Part shown: positions 33,462 through 43,400 of the stretch, one piece after another
Layout: the number at the start of each line of letters is the position of its first letter
How positions within the stretch are numbered: position 1 is the first letter of the stretch
Source of the DNA: Candidatus Melainabacteria bacterium
GTDB taxonomy: Bacteria; Cyanobacteriota; Vampirovibrionia; Obscuribacterales; Obscuribacteraceae
Length of the DNA stretch: 64,000 bases
Assembly (NCBI GenBank): GCA_003963305.1
Contig: RXJR01000034.1
Coordinates: 1-64,000, forward strand
Direction: 5' to 3'
Notes under the pieces: model-generated
Seen by the model: the letters and a program-made list of their open reading frames with translations, nothing else
Told to the model about the DNA's origin: nothing
The model's database searches: none
Made by a program: the position numbers and the translations under genes

Positions 33462-34691
33462 TTGCCTCATATCAAGCTCTCCGCACCTGAGTTAAAATTA
33501 ATACCGTTGCCTGAAAGTGGTCAAGTGTTCTATTGGGATTCTAGTGACAGGGGCTTCGGAGTCAAAGCAACTCCGACCGGGTTGTTTTTTGTAGTTCAGC
33601 GGCGCTTGAAAACAAATGACGGGCCCGGCAAGACTATTCGAAAGGTAGTCGGCCGACACCCGGAAATGCGATTGGAGAAAGCGAGACAGCTTAAGACGGA
33701 GATTTATGCTGAAATCGGTAAAGGTATCGACCCGCATGCTCGTGAAACTGAACATATTCACACCCTCGAAGAGGTTTATGCCGCGTACAGGCAATCTCGC
33801 ACACTGCGAGCAAGTACGCTCAAGTTATACGACGGAGCGATGACACGCTGTTTCGATGACTGGCGGAATTTGCCCATCACCGAAATATCGAAGTCCATGA
33901 TCGAAGCTCGTCACAAAGAAATCTCCAATCGCAACGGCAAAAGAGGCCAAGGTAAAGCTCATGCGGACCAGGCAATGCGATTTATTCGAGGTTTGTTCAA
34001 CTATGCGTCAGACTCGTTCCCTTATTTCGAGAATCGCCGAAACCCTGTTCAAAAGCTTCGCTGGAATGGCGACAACAAACGCGAAAGTCACATCTCTGAA
34101 GTAGATCTACCTGTTTGGTTCGATGCGGTGTCAAAGTTGCGCTCGCAGATGATCGGCGATTACTTTCTGATTTGTATATTGACCGGCTTAAGACGAACTG
34201 AAGCTGCAACGCTTAAATGGTCCTACATCGATTTCACCAAGAGGTTGTTGACCATTCCATCCGACAAAACTAAGAACGGTCGCAGGCATTGCTTGCCCAT
34301 TACGCCATTGATCATTGAAATTTTGCAGAGGCGTAAGCAAGCGATCAAAGCCAGCAAGCTTCAGCAGATATCAAACGATTACGTGTTTCCGAGCAACGGT
34401 TCAACTGGTCATCTTGTTGAAAGTAAAGCATCAGTGACCAAAGTCATCGAGATCTCAGGTGTGAAGTTCATGCCTCACGATTTACGCCGCACGTTTGCGA
34501 CAGCTGCTCAGAGACTGAAAATCGACAAAGTTAGCATCAGCAAGCTACTCAATCACGTTAGCGGCGACGTCACTGTCAGATACCTGGTGACTGATCCGGA
34601 AGATCTCAGACCGGCGATGGAAGCAATTTCTGACTATTTTAATCACAAATTTAATTCCAAAAACTTTGCTAAGTCAGTCGAGTTTCGGTAA
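33462..34691 (+). CDS. int: P4-type tyrosine recombinase / integrase
   Basis: A 409-aa integrase from TTG 33462 (AGAGGT six bases upstream). An N-terminal arm-binding DUF4102-like domain (FYWDSSDRGFGVKATPTG, then VGRHPEMRLEKARQLKTE) precedes a SAM-like core-binding domain. The catalytic domain has Arg in TGLRRTEAATLKW, HDLRRTFATAAQ (HxxR), the second His-like position in LNHVSGDVT, and the nucleophile Tyr in VRYLVTDPE. P4-type integrases insert elements into tRNA genes, in line with the adjacent tRNA-Lys fragment. A perfect 10-bp hairpin follows at 34740. It defines the left end of the mobile island. Confidence 0.93.
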   Translation: MPHIKLSAPELKLIPLPESGQVFYWDSSDRGFGVKATPTGLFFVVQRRLKTNDGPGKTIRKVVGRHPEMRLEKARQLKTEIYAEIGKGIDPHARETEHIHTLEEVYAAYRQSRTLRASTLKLYDGAMTRCFDDWRNLPITEISKSMIEARHKEISNRNGKRGQGKAHADQAMRFIRGLFNYASDSFPYFENRRNPVQKLRWNGDNKRESHISEVDLPVWFDAVSKLRSQMIGDYFLICILTGLRRTEAATLKWSYIDFTKRLLTIPSDKTKNGRRHCLPITPLIIEILQRRKQAIKASKLQQISNDYVFPSNGSTGHLVESKASVTKVIEISGVKFMPHDLRRTFATAAQRLKIDKVSISKLLNHVSGDVTVRYLVTDPEDLRPAMEAISDYFNHKFNSKNFAKSVEFR

Positions 34692-34739
34692 CTGAGTTTT
34701 CATGCTGGTTTTGCACCGAAATACGTTCCCGAAAACGGT

Positions 34740-34765
34740 GACGTAGAATCTATCAATTCTACGTC
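34740..34765 (+). terminator. perfect 10-bp hairpin after integrase
   Basis: GACGTAGAAT-CTATCA-ATTCTACGTC, 48 bp after the integrase stop. There is no T run, so it may be a protein or recombinase site rather than an intrinsic terminator. Confidence 0.45.
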
Positions 34766-34976
34766 AAACCAGGACCAGTTCAGGGTTTTGGTCTATTGAC
34801 TAGCTCGTTTTTCGCTGCTAATTTCGTTGTATCGAGTTTGAAATTGTCACATTGAATAAGCAATCGCTCTCAGCACGTTGGAGCGATGGAGGGGATCATT
34901 TTGCGAATAACAGAGAAAAATGTTTTGGCTACGCCAGATGTGTATAAAGAGAAGTTCGGCTTACAAGGCATGGATA

Positions 34977-35348
34977 GTGGCTAAATATCGCCAGCTGGAG
35001 CGTGACATCGCCAGCGGAGCTGTTGTTCCAAGGCAGAATCGGAAGCCTCGACGAGATAATGCAGCTTCGCCTGTTCGAGTTATCGCCTTGCCACGCGCTA
35101 CTACTCGGAATGTAATCAGGGTAAATGAAGTTGATAGCGCCAATCCAACAGATTCGAATGAACCAACTGAGCCTGAGACAGCAGCCGCCATTTCGTTTGA
35201 TGATCACTCGGTCTTCAAAGCTATCTTACAGTCAATCACGCAAAGATTAGCGAATTTGACGAGTGAAGATGCACGAGAGATTCTCAGGAAAGAGATTTCT
35301 TTTCAGCGAAACTTACTCGAAAATTTTGAGCAATACATGGGGCTTTAG
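34977..35348 (+). CDS. small hypothetical island protein
   Basis: The frame is open from ATG 34920 (142 aa). I prefer GTG 34977 (MAKYRQLERDIASGAVV, 123 aa) because the upstream residues look non-native and AAGG lies before it. The first 60 residues are basic and Pro-rich, and the C-terminal 45 form amphipathic helices (HSVFKAILQSITQRLANL, then DAREILRKEISFQRNLLENF), possibly an oligomerisation segment. A short alternative frame from TTG 34901 with a good GGAGG site stops after 27 codons and may be a leader peptide. I recognise no family. Confidence 0.5.
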   Translation: MAKYRQLERDIASGAVVPRQNRKPRRDNAASPVRVIALPRATTRNVIRVNEVDSANPTDSNEPTEPETAAAISFDDHSVFKAILQSITQRLANLTSEDAREILRKEISFQRNLLENFEQYMGL

Positions 35349-35508
35349 TTGAGTTTCTGTACATTATTGTACATGCGAAACCCGCTCCCTGACTTGTTTT
35401 TGACTTGACAGCAAATTCAGAAAATCGTATGGTCAATTGAAGTCTTCGCAAGTTTCGCAAGTTTCGGAACAATCTCTATACTTCAAATTCCAGTAAGGAG
35501 AAAAATCG

Positions 35509-35715
35509 ATGAAAACCTTTGAGAAAAACACAAAAGAGTCATTGAGATTTTTCGAACATCACGGTGTACGCATGTCGCATGACACGCTCTGCAACCTCGC
35601 CGCGAAGGGACTTATAAAGGCTTACCGAAACACACCCAGGTCGCCGCTCTTCTTTCATGAAGATGACCTGAAGGCATTTCTCGAAAAGCGAGGTGTTAGT
35701 GAAATAACAGCTTAG
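35509..35715 (+). CDS. small HTH protein, AlpA/excisionase-like
   Basis: A 68-aa protein with an ideal AAGGAGAAAAATCG spacer before the ATG. Residues 18-60 (HGVRMSHDTLCNLAAKGLIKAYR, first part, then PLFFHEDDLKAFLEKRG) follow the MerR-like winged-helix pattern of AlpA/excisionase proteins, which regulate the integrase or direct excision. It lies between the integrase and the DUF3987 replication-type gene, the usual place in P4-like islands. Confidence 0.7.
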   Translation: MKTFEKNTKESLRFFEHHGVRMSHDTLCNLAAKGLIKAYRNTPRSPLFFHEDDLKAFLEKRGVSEITA

Positions 35716-35903
35716 AAAAGAAAACCGCTGCAAATGTGGTTGTAACACACGCAGCGGAAGAACGCTCAAACAAGAGGACAAACGATACCTCAATTATAGC
35801 GAAAGGAGAACGGCTGCGCAAGCCGCGCTTCTCGCAATTTAATTTTCGTCTTCTTGATTTGAGCCTGGCAATTGTTCCACCCAATCAAGGAGACCACCTA
35901 TCA

Positions 35904-38720
35904 ATGTCTGCGAAATCAAGACTGGCTGCTAATAAATTTGCGGAGAAAGAATCCGAACATGGCATTCTGTGCGATCAGGATCAAAAACCGCTGCTCGAAT
36001 ATCTCGAAAGCAAAGGCTATCCAGTCTGGGTATGGATTAAAAACATTGACACCATTGACCAACTAACGTCTGTCACCTACGGTCCTAAAACTTTTAACTA
36101 TCTCGGTGACTGTGAGGGCAGATCGATTGTCAAATTCATCAAAAAGCTTCTTCCTTCTACCAAAACGATAATCGATCCAAGTTGGGACTGGGAGCAGATT
36201 TTTACTGAAGGCGAGCTTAAGATCGAGGATCTAGATGGACATTTACGGAAGTGCGGCTTGGAGAGTGAAACTAGCAATGCTGATGAAGCCGAAGACGAAA
36301 ACAACATCGCCAATGATGAATTGTACGAGGAAGAGGAAGAGGAAGAGGAAGACGACGAAGACGAAGACGACGAAGATGATGAGATTCCTCCAGATCCTTA
36401 CGAGCAAAGTACTGGTGTGCATGTCGCTGATTCGGATGATGAAGGCAGCAATGAACTCAAAGCTCCCCTTTTTGAGTTGCCTAAAAAGTTGAAGAAGCGA
36501 GACTGCTTCATCACAACATGCGTTGAAACCAACATCAATGGTAATGATGAAGTTTGGGGCTACGATCCAAAAACACAACGGCGGATAGGGCCTTTTAGGG
36601 ATAAACAATCCGCTCCGCTAAAACAAGCACAAGCATTGGCAAGGCAACGTAATGGAAGCATCGCAATCTTGCTAAGAGAAGCGCCAGACTTAAGTGTTAT
36701 TCGCCTGCACAATTGCGTATCTAAAGACAATAAAATCCGCAGAGAGGCAGCAGATGTAATCGATCTGTTTCAGCCAAGCACCTACATTGAGTACTGCCCA
36801 GAGATCGATGGTCTTCAGGCAATAGTCGCTGGCAACGCAATCGAGACAGGCGAAAAGATCATCCTAGACACCAACTTGAAAATCTCTATCGGACACAGTC
36901 GATTTGTAAGTGTGAGCGGCAAACGTATCGCATCCGAGCGAAATGAGTTGGAGAACGAACAATCGGCTTTGGACGAAATCTATCTGCGATATTTCAGCTC
37001 TTATGACCCGGCGGGAGAAGGAACAGACCTGCCCGCAAATGTCCTTTTAACTGATGTGCTCCAACATATGCCAGTCAGTCGAGAGTGGTGGCATTTGGTT
37101 GCTCAAACTCTGTCTCTCAACGATCAGCCATACGAGATGTTTCGAAACTATTGCCTGCGCGAGGAGGGTGCCAGTGAACCTCATATTCAAGAATTATGGG
37201 AGCGCGCCATCGCCGACAGAGCACAAAGGGAAAGGTTTTTGTACTTTCTCTTTAGAAAGGCAAGAAAGTGCGGGTACATACCAGATAATCTCGAATCTTC
37301 GAAGGGCGCGATAGAACAACCTTTTCCAATAGAAGCTTTGGGGCCAATATTGCAGCCAGCAGTCGAAAAGGTTCATGAAATAGTCCAAGCACAACTGCCC
37401 ATCTGCGCGTTGTCATTTTTGAGCGCAGCCAATTTCTTGGCTCAGGCACATGTCGACACCTCAATCTTCGGTCGCCGGATACTAACATCGGTATTCTTTC
37501 TCTTAGTTGCTGAAAGCGGCGATAGAAAATCTGCGGTCGACACATTAGTGTTCAAGACAATCAAAAATTATGAAAAGTATGTGCTGAAAGAAGAATATGA
37601 AACGCTGATGGAGGAATACAAAGCTGAGTTGGCAGCATGGAAAGCAGAGCACAAACGAATCGATAAGATAAAAGATATCCCCGTGGAGGAAAGAGCTGCT
37701 CTATTTAAGGAGCTAGGAAAGGAGCCATTAAAACCTCTGTATTGGAGTCTCACCTGCAACGGAGATATGAGTTGGCAAGGGATCTTCCGATCACTTCGGA
37801 ATGGTCAGCCCAGTCAATCCATCACATCCGATGAAGGGGGCGGACTTTTTGGCTCTTATGCAATGAAGCCAGACAATCTGATCCAGTTCTTAGTCAACTT
37901 GAGCCACTTACATGAAAGCGGTGAGGCTAGTCGTAATTACGCAGGTGACATCGATGGACCTGAAACAATATTTGGCAAACGACTGATGATATCGATTATG
38001 TTCCAGAGGATTATTTTGAAAATGATTCTAGAGAATGAGATTTTCATCAAGCAGGGATTTCTGGGAAGAACAATCATCAATCTCACAGAGCCAACATTCG
38101 GGCGTATTTTTAAGAGGGAAGACGCTTCTACGGATGCATCGATGCAGCGATACTACAAGCAGTGCGACAAGATTCTTGGCTTGGAGCTTCCACTAAAGAA
38201 GAACAGTAGAAACATACTAGAACCAAGGCGGCTGCAGTTAGATGAGAACGCGCAAAATGTGTACGATGAATTTCACAATACCCTTCAACAACAGATTGCA
38301 CCTGGAGAAAAGTATTGCAGAATAAGACCGATGGCTCAAAAAGCACACGATAATGCGGTCAGGCTTGCTGCCACGCTCGCCTTTTTCGAAGACCCATCTT
38401 GTGAGCTTATAACCGCAGACTATATGAGTCGCGGCATCAAGATCATCATGTGGGCATTGAGTGAATGGTTGCGCATCGATGAACTTGGACCATCAAAGAT
38501 ACAAGCGACCAACAAAGAAAAAGAACAAATCCTTGAACTTCTACAGACTGGTCCAAAAACCAACCCTCAACTCGACAAAGCTTTCAATCATCGCGGAAAT
38601 TGGCGAGCAGAGATCAAATTGATGGTCAAAACGGGTGAAGTGGAAAAAGGAACGGTACCGAACGGAAAAACCATCATTTACTCAATTCCCGCAAAGTCCC
38701 GCAAAGCTCCCGCAGTCTGA
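35904..38720 (+). CDS. DUF3987 (YfjI-like) protein, probable replication helicase-type
   Basis: A 938-aa protein from ATG 35904, which has AAGGAG nine bases upstream; the frame is open to 35736. Residues about 95-140 form a highly acidic low-complexity linker (YEEEEEEEEDDEDEDDEDDE). The C-terminal 600 residues match the DUF3987 pattern: PFPIEALGPILQPAVEKVHE, LPICALSFLSAANFLAQAHV, FFLLVAESGDRKSAVDTLVF (P-loop-like position, but with SGDRKS), ITSDEGGGLFGSY. DUF3987 proteins are found in integrative elements and are thought to act in replication initiation. Directly downstream lies the ATCGAT-rich region framed by inverted repeats. A winged-helix-like C-terminus (EQILELLQTGPKTNPQLDKA) could bind DNA. 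Confidence 0.8.
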   Translation: MSAKSRLAANKFAEKESEHGILCDQDQKPLLEYLESKGYPVWVWIKNIDTIDQLTSVTYGPKTFNYLGDCEGRSIVKFIKKLLPSTKTIIDPSWDWEQIFTEGELKIEDLDGHLRKCGLESETSNADEAEDENNIANDELYEEEEEEEEDDEDEDDEDDEIPPDPYEQSTGVHVADSDDEGSNELKAPLFELPKKLKKRDCFITTCVETNINGNDEVWGYDPKTQRRIGPFRDKQSAPLKQAQALARQRNGSIAILLREAPDLSVIRLHNCVSKDNKIRREAADVIDLFQPSTYIEYCPEIDGLQAIVAGNAIETGEKIILDTNLKISIGHSRFVSVSGKRIASERNELENEQSALDEIYLRYFSSYDPAGEGTDLPANVLLTDVLQHMPVSREWWHLVAQTLSLNDQPYEMFRNYCLREEGASEPHIQELWERAIADRAQRERFLYFLFRKARKCGYIPDNLESSKGAIEQPFPIEALGPILQPAVEKVHEIVQAQLPICALSFLSAANFLAQAHVDTSIFGRRILTSVFFLLVAESGDRKSAVDTLVFKTIKNYEKYVLKEEYETLMEEYKAELAAWKAEHKRIDKIKDIPVEERAALFKELGKEPLKPLYWSLTCNGDMSWQGIFRSLRNGQPSQSITSDEGGGLFGSYAMKPDNLIQFLVNLSHLHESGEASRNYAGDIDGPETIFGKRLMISIMFQRIILKMILENEIFIKQGFLGRTIINLTEPTFGRIFKREDASTDASMQRYYKQCDKILGLELPLKKNSRNILEPRRLQLDENAQNVYDEFHNTLQQQIAPGEKYCRIRPMAQKAHDNAVRLAATLAFFEDPSCELITADYMSRGIKIIMWALSEWLRIDELGPSKIQATNKEKEQILELLQTGPKTNPQLDKAFNHRGNWRAEIKLMVKTGEVEKGTVPNGKTIIYSIPAKSRKAPAV

Positions 38721-38739
38721 AAGCCAATATGGCTGAGCG

Positions 38740-38763
38740 TTCCCGCACTTCCGCACTTCCGCA
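38740..38763 (+). repeat. 24-bp inverted repeat, left arm
   Basis: Contains two CCGCACTT units (core CCCGCACTTCCGCACTT). Its exact reverse complement is at 39099-39122. Similar CCCGCAAAG units occur just upstream in the end of the DUF3987 gene. Confidence 0.9.
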
Positions 38764-39098
38764 GCAATGGTGGATTTGTTTAATTGATGGATATCTCTAA
38801 GAAATTGGATGCAAGTGATCTATCAATCGATGGATTACAGTCATCGTACAAAGTCGATTATTGAATCATCAGGATTGATGATCGATTCAACAGCACTTCA
38901 TAATCTCGATAAATCGATTATTCAACTTATGAATACATTGATGGATTCTCGATCTTTCTCTAGAATCGATTAAATCGATGTATGTTCGAATAGTACAATC
39001 CATCGATGAAAAAGCCGATCTGAATAATCGATGATTCAATGTATATGTCTGGTAAAAAATCGATGATCACATAATTCATCGATTCACACATCGATGGG
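38764..39098. other. ATCGAT-rich region, candidate replication origin
   Basis: 335 bp of AT-rich non-coding DNA with ten exact copies of ATCGAT and many near copies (GATTCATCG, GATGATTCA). It is framed by perfect 24-bp inverted repeats and follows the DUF3987 replication-type gene. Dense palindromic iterons beside a replication gene suggest an origin of the mobile island. A centromere-like or regulatory site is an alternative. Confidence 0.6.
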
Positions 39099-39122
39099 TG
39101 CGGAAGTGCGGAAGTGCGGGAA
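39099..39122 (-). repeat. 24-bp inverted repeat, right arm
   Basis: Exact reverse complement of 38740-38763 (contains GTGCGGAAGTGCGGG). A further related GCGGAAATTGCGGGA follows at about 39158-39172. Confidence 0.9.
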
Positions 39123-39229
39123 TCAAGCGCCTGTTTACTTCTTCAACAAACGGAAGGTTGCGGAAATTGCGGGACTTATTCCTCCGACTTCAAATACTCC
39201 ACTCTATTGAATAAAGAAACATTCGGCAG

Positions 39230-40285
39230 CTAGATGCGTGTGACCTGCCCTTGATTATGAACATCTGGTTTAGGTCTTGGTCTTGACTGTTCCAAGAACG
39301 GAGGGAAATCATCATCACCTTGCCCTCTCGTCAACCAAAGCACAGTTTTACGATTTCGAGAACGAACGTCATAAATAATCACTCGTGGAGTGCCGCTTAT
39401 TTGAACTCGGAATTTGACTTTGTAACCATCTACATCGTTCGGAAAAATTGACCAATGGGCCGGAATGATTTTTGTGCCAATGTAGAAATCGGCTTCGTCG
39501 TCTTCCACTTCTAGCTTTGATGTCGATACAAACCTTCCTGTTCGAGCTGACTTGAATACACTGCCGGAAATGGATGGAGGGGTTGAAGGCGTTGTTATTT
39601 TGTTGACCTCTTCAAGCCGTATTGCCTCAGCTTGATATTTCAAAGCATCTTGCTTGCGTCCGCGCTCTATCAGATCATCTGCAAACATCGTTAGTAAAGT
39701 TATGCGGCGCTCTCCCCAATCATCGTCCGTTTGTTCTGGTGTGCTGTGATAGATAAATTGAAAAACGTTAGTTGCATAGGCGATTTGTTTCGGTGTGAGC
39801 TTGCCTTTGAGTGCTAGCTTGAATGCTTTGGCAGAGTGTTGGTAGGCTTGCAGATCGTCGCTGTCGTGGAATGCTGTTTGCGCTAACCTCGCCCAGTAGA
39901 ATGGATCTGCCTCGGGATTTTGCTGAGCCTTTGGTTTGCGCGGTTTAGGGGGTGGACTTAGAGGCGGTGGTGGCACTTGTAATGAAGAGGGCACCGCTAT
40001 TTGAGAATGAGTACTGGTTGTAAATCTCGGCACTGGCACATTCGACACTATCGGACTGTCTAACGTTCCGGCAACACCTCGTTTCGCCAGCATCAGATTA
40101 TTAGAGAACGCTTGTTTCTCGTTCTCGTTGTCGGCTTGAGCCAGCGCTTTACTGAAGTGTTCTTGCGCGGCTTCGTAGTCACGGTGCTTAAATTCCCAAA
40201 CGCCACGAATATTCTCCCGGTTATCGGCAAACACTGGGGGCATCAACGAGAGAGCAACAAGGCAAGCTAACAGTCGCAGTATCAT
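39230..40285 (-). CDS. secreted TPR-like hypothetical protein
   Basis: A 351-aa protein with a signal peptide (MILRLLACLVALSLMPPVFA|D). Residues 25-75 form a TPR-like hairpin (GVWEFKHRDYEAAQEHFSKA). A Pro-rich linker (PPPPLSPPPKPRKPKAQ) follows, then another helical segment (LQAYQHSAKAFKLALKGKL). The C-terminal about 110 residues are beta-type (FYIGTKIIPAHWSIFPND, GYKVKFRVQISGTPRVIIYD). It could be periplasmic and take part in protein interaction. It is divergent from the tape-measure-like gene. No family is recognised beyond the repeats. Style resembles chromosomal secreted TPR proteins elsewhere in the window. Confidence 0.55.
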   Translation of the reverse strand: MILRLLACLVALSLMPPVFADNRENIRGVWEFKHRDYEAAQEHFSKALAQADNENEKQAFSNNLMLAKRGVAGTLDSPIVSNVPVPRFTTSTHSQIAVPSSLQVPPPPLSPPPKPRKPKAQQNPEADPFYWARLAQTAFHDSDDLQAYQHSAKAFKLALKGKLTPKQIAYATNVFQFIYHSTPEQTDDDWGERRITLLTMFADDLIERGRKQDALKYQAEAIRLEEVNKITTPSTPPSISGSVFKSARTGRFVSTSKLEVEDDEADFYIGTKIIPAHWSIFPNDVDGYKVKFRVQISGTPRVIIYDVRSRNRKTVLWLTRGQGDDDFPPFLEQSRPRPKPDVHNQGQVTRI

Positions 40286-40408
40286 GTCTCTTCCTTACTG
40301 TTGAGCTAATCATTGATACCAGTGCATTGATACCCAGCGGACAACGTATTTCAACAACATAGCCAATTCCTCATACTTGTAAAACAGAAATCCTTTGGAA
40401 ATAGCAGC

Positions 40409-43400
40409 ATGGCTAATATCTCTCGCAATGTCGAAATCAACATCAAGGAAGGCTCGAACCCGCTTCGAGATGAATTTGCGTTCCTTAAGAGCGGCCGAGT
40501 CTCGCTAAACGTCGAGTTCACTGGCAACAGCGGCTTCGACCAAATCAGATCACTGCGTTCAGACCTCAGCTCACTTCAAGGAACCCTTCAAAACATCGAG
40601 GGCTCACTTGGCACCATTTCGAGCAAGATGACCAATATCTACTCGCAGATCACTAGTGGCGCTCGATCAGCCTCTCAGGCTGTGAACGGTTTGAGCCAGG
40701 CGCAGCAACAACTAGGAAGCGGAAGCACTGCATCAAGCGGCTTCGTAAAGCAGCTTCAAGCGAATCGGAGAGAAATCGAGGCAACGGCTCGCCTTCTTAA
40801 CCGACGTGGAGTAAGCGCATCGAACTTTACCAGCCAAGATTCGGCTGTTGAAGCGCAGTTTCGAAGGATTGAAGCAGCGCAAAATCGAAATGCGGCGAAC
40901 CCCGTCAGACAAGCATCTACGATTCTAAGGTCTGAGTCGCTCATCAAGAAACTAGAATCGAAGATCGATCAAGTACCTCCAGAAGAAGCCTTTGCTGCGC
41001 TTTTCGGTGGTGAATCTGGCCGTCGTCGCAATCGCCTTGAGCGCGCGGATCAACTAATCGCCCAAAATCCAGGGTTGGTTGGTCTTGAGTCGCGGCTCAA
41101 GGACCGCGCTCTCAGCGGTGACTTGGGCAAAATTTTTGACTTTCGTAGATTACGTTCACCGGAAGCTGCAACGCAGATCGCCTTCAGTGCTCTCGAAGGC
41201 GGCTCTCCGATCAGCCGAGTTTCTAACATTGGTGCATCGACCTTAGGAGCGGCTTTTGCTGGCGGTCCTGGTGCTCTCTTTGCTTCGACAGTTGCCACAA
41301 CACTCGTTGAACCGCTCATTCAAGCATTCGAGTCAAAACGCGAGAAGTTCAGGGAAGCAGGGGAAGCTTATAGTGAAGCGATTCTTTCAATTAGCAGCAC
41401 GTTGCACGAGTCGACGCAGCTCGTTTCTTCACAGACCGGTATCGCTCTCGGTCGTAATCAAAATATTGAAGGACAACTTGCCTTCAGAGAACGTCAAGCA
41501 GAAGGCATTCAGAAGGCTGTCAGATCTGAATTGCTGCCACTTGGCATAGGCGGCGCATCTGAAGCATCAATTGCTCGTTCAGTGACCGGTGCGCTTGCGC
41601 AGCGCGGCTTCGAACCTGACACTCGAACCATAGCATTAGGAGCACGAGCATTGGGTGGAACGGCTGCGGCTCTCAATCCATCACTGCTTTCTACTGGCAG
41701 ACTACCGAAAGACATTGAAGACATATTGCTCGCACAAGGCAAAGGACGAAACACGTCTCTTGGTCAGCTTCTCCCAGAGGATTCATATCGAGCAATCCAG
41801 AACGCCCGCTCAAACTCTGACCTTCAAAAGGCATTCCAAACCTTGCAATCGTTCGGCGATGCATATTCCAAGTCAGGCAATCCGGTCGCAGTCAAGCAAA
41901 GAATCAGTGGACAAGAAGAGCTGCTGAACTCCGTCGGTGGTAATGAGCAATTAGCAGCTCAGACTGAAGCACTTCGCTATCGCGAACAAGTCTTGACTAG
42001 CGACAAAGATCTAGCAGAAGCGTCACGAAACCTTGGTCGTGTTTTCGGCTCTTTGGAAGGCGCCTCAATCAAGTTTCAGACTGGCTTAGAACAACTTGCG
42101 GCAAAACTCACAAATACGACTGTCGACGTTACCGGCTTCAAACCAGGCGGCGAGATTCCCGGAGTTGCCAAAGATATAATAGCCAAACTGACTGGCCAAA
42201 ATTCTCAGGTTCTCGGACCAATTCTCGATCTCGTTACTCGATTGGGTGGCGGCAACAGTTCACCTCCACCGTTTAAGTCAGAGCAAACTGACAGCGGTAA
42301 ACTCAGTTCAAGACTAAAAGCTCTCGGTCTTGATTCAGAGCAACAAACTTTCGATACGAAAAAGTCTCCATTTGCTCAGCTTGCTGGAGTCGAGCAGTCT
42401 ATCAAGGAATTCGCCGGCAAAAAAGATCTAGCCGACCAAATTCCCTTTCTACAAGATCAGAGAGCGCGGCTGCTACAGGAAACCAGTAGTCTCCAAGCAA
42501 AGACACTACCTCCAACAGATGAGGGGAATCTGCGGCGATTAGGACTCGAAGGACGCTCCGATCAATCGCAGATTCGTGCTAGACAAGACCAGCTCAAAGC
42601 GACAAAATCGCTTGAATTAGGAGCATCGCCCGAGCGACTTGCAGAACTGCAAGGACAAGAGAAGCTGATCCAAAATCAAATTCTTGAGTTGAGAGCAAAA
42701 GGACTGGGGTATGCTCAGCAAGAGGCGGCGCTCTACGCCAAACGAGCCGGTGAAATTCGAGGCACTACCGATTTCAATACAGTCGCCGGACTTACAGAAG
42801 GCACAAAAGGCATTGCCGATGCGCTCCGTTTGCAGTTTGGTGCAGCAAAACGCGGCGGTGCATCGAGTCAACAACTTGGAGACATCTTCGCGCAGCGGCT
42901 AGCTAATGAAGATCTGGCGGCTCGTGCTCGCGGCGTTGCCATCCAAAATCGAAATGCCAATGTCAATCGAGAAAGTTTCGCCGGCCAAGAACGGGAGATT
43001 GAGAACAACAGATCCGGCAGAACAGCTTTCATTGAAGGTCGAGAAAGCCTGATTCGACAGCGACAAGCGGCGCTACAAACCGAACAAGATCCAGATCGCA
43101 GGCGTATTTTGCAGCAGTCAATTGAACAAGGGCAGAAGCAGAATGCAGTCGATAGAGTCGCGAATTTCCAAGATCAAAACAGGAAGGCAGTACTCCCAGC
43201 GGTTCGTGACAATGCTCAAGCTCAGTACAACATCACGCTTCGAAGCAGCGCAAACTTGATTGGTGACGAAATCGCCAAGCGGCAACTTCTCAACGCTCAA
43301 CTTTCAGCATCAACAGTCGCTCTCCAGAACTTCAAGTCAGACTTGAATGCCAAAAAGAGCAGCGGTGTTGCAAGCATCGCTTCACAATTAAAAGAGCTTG

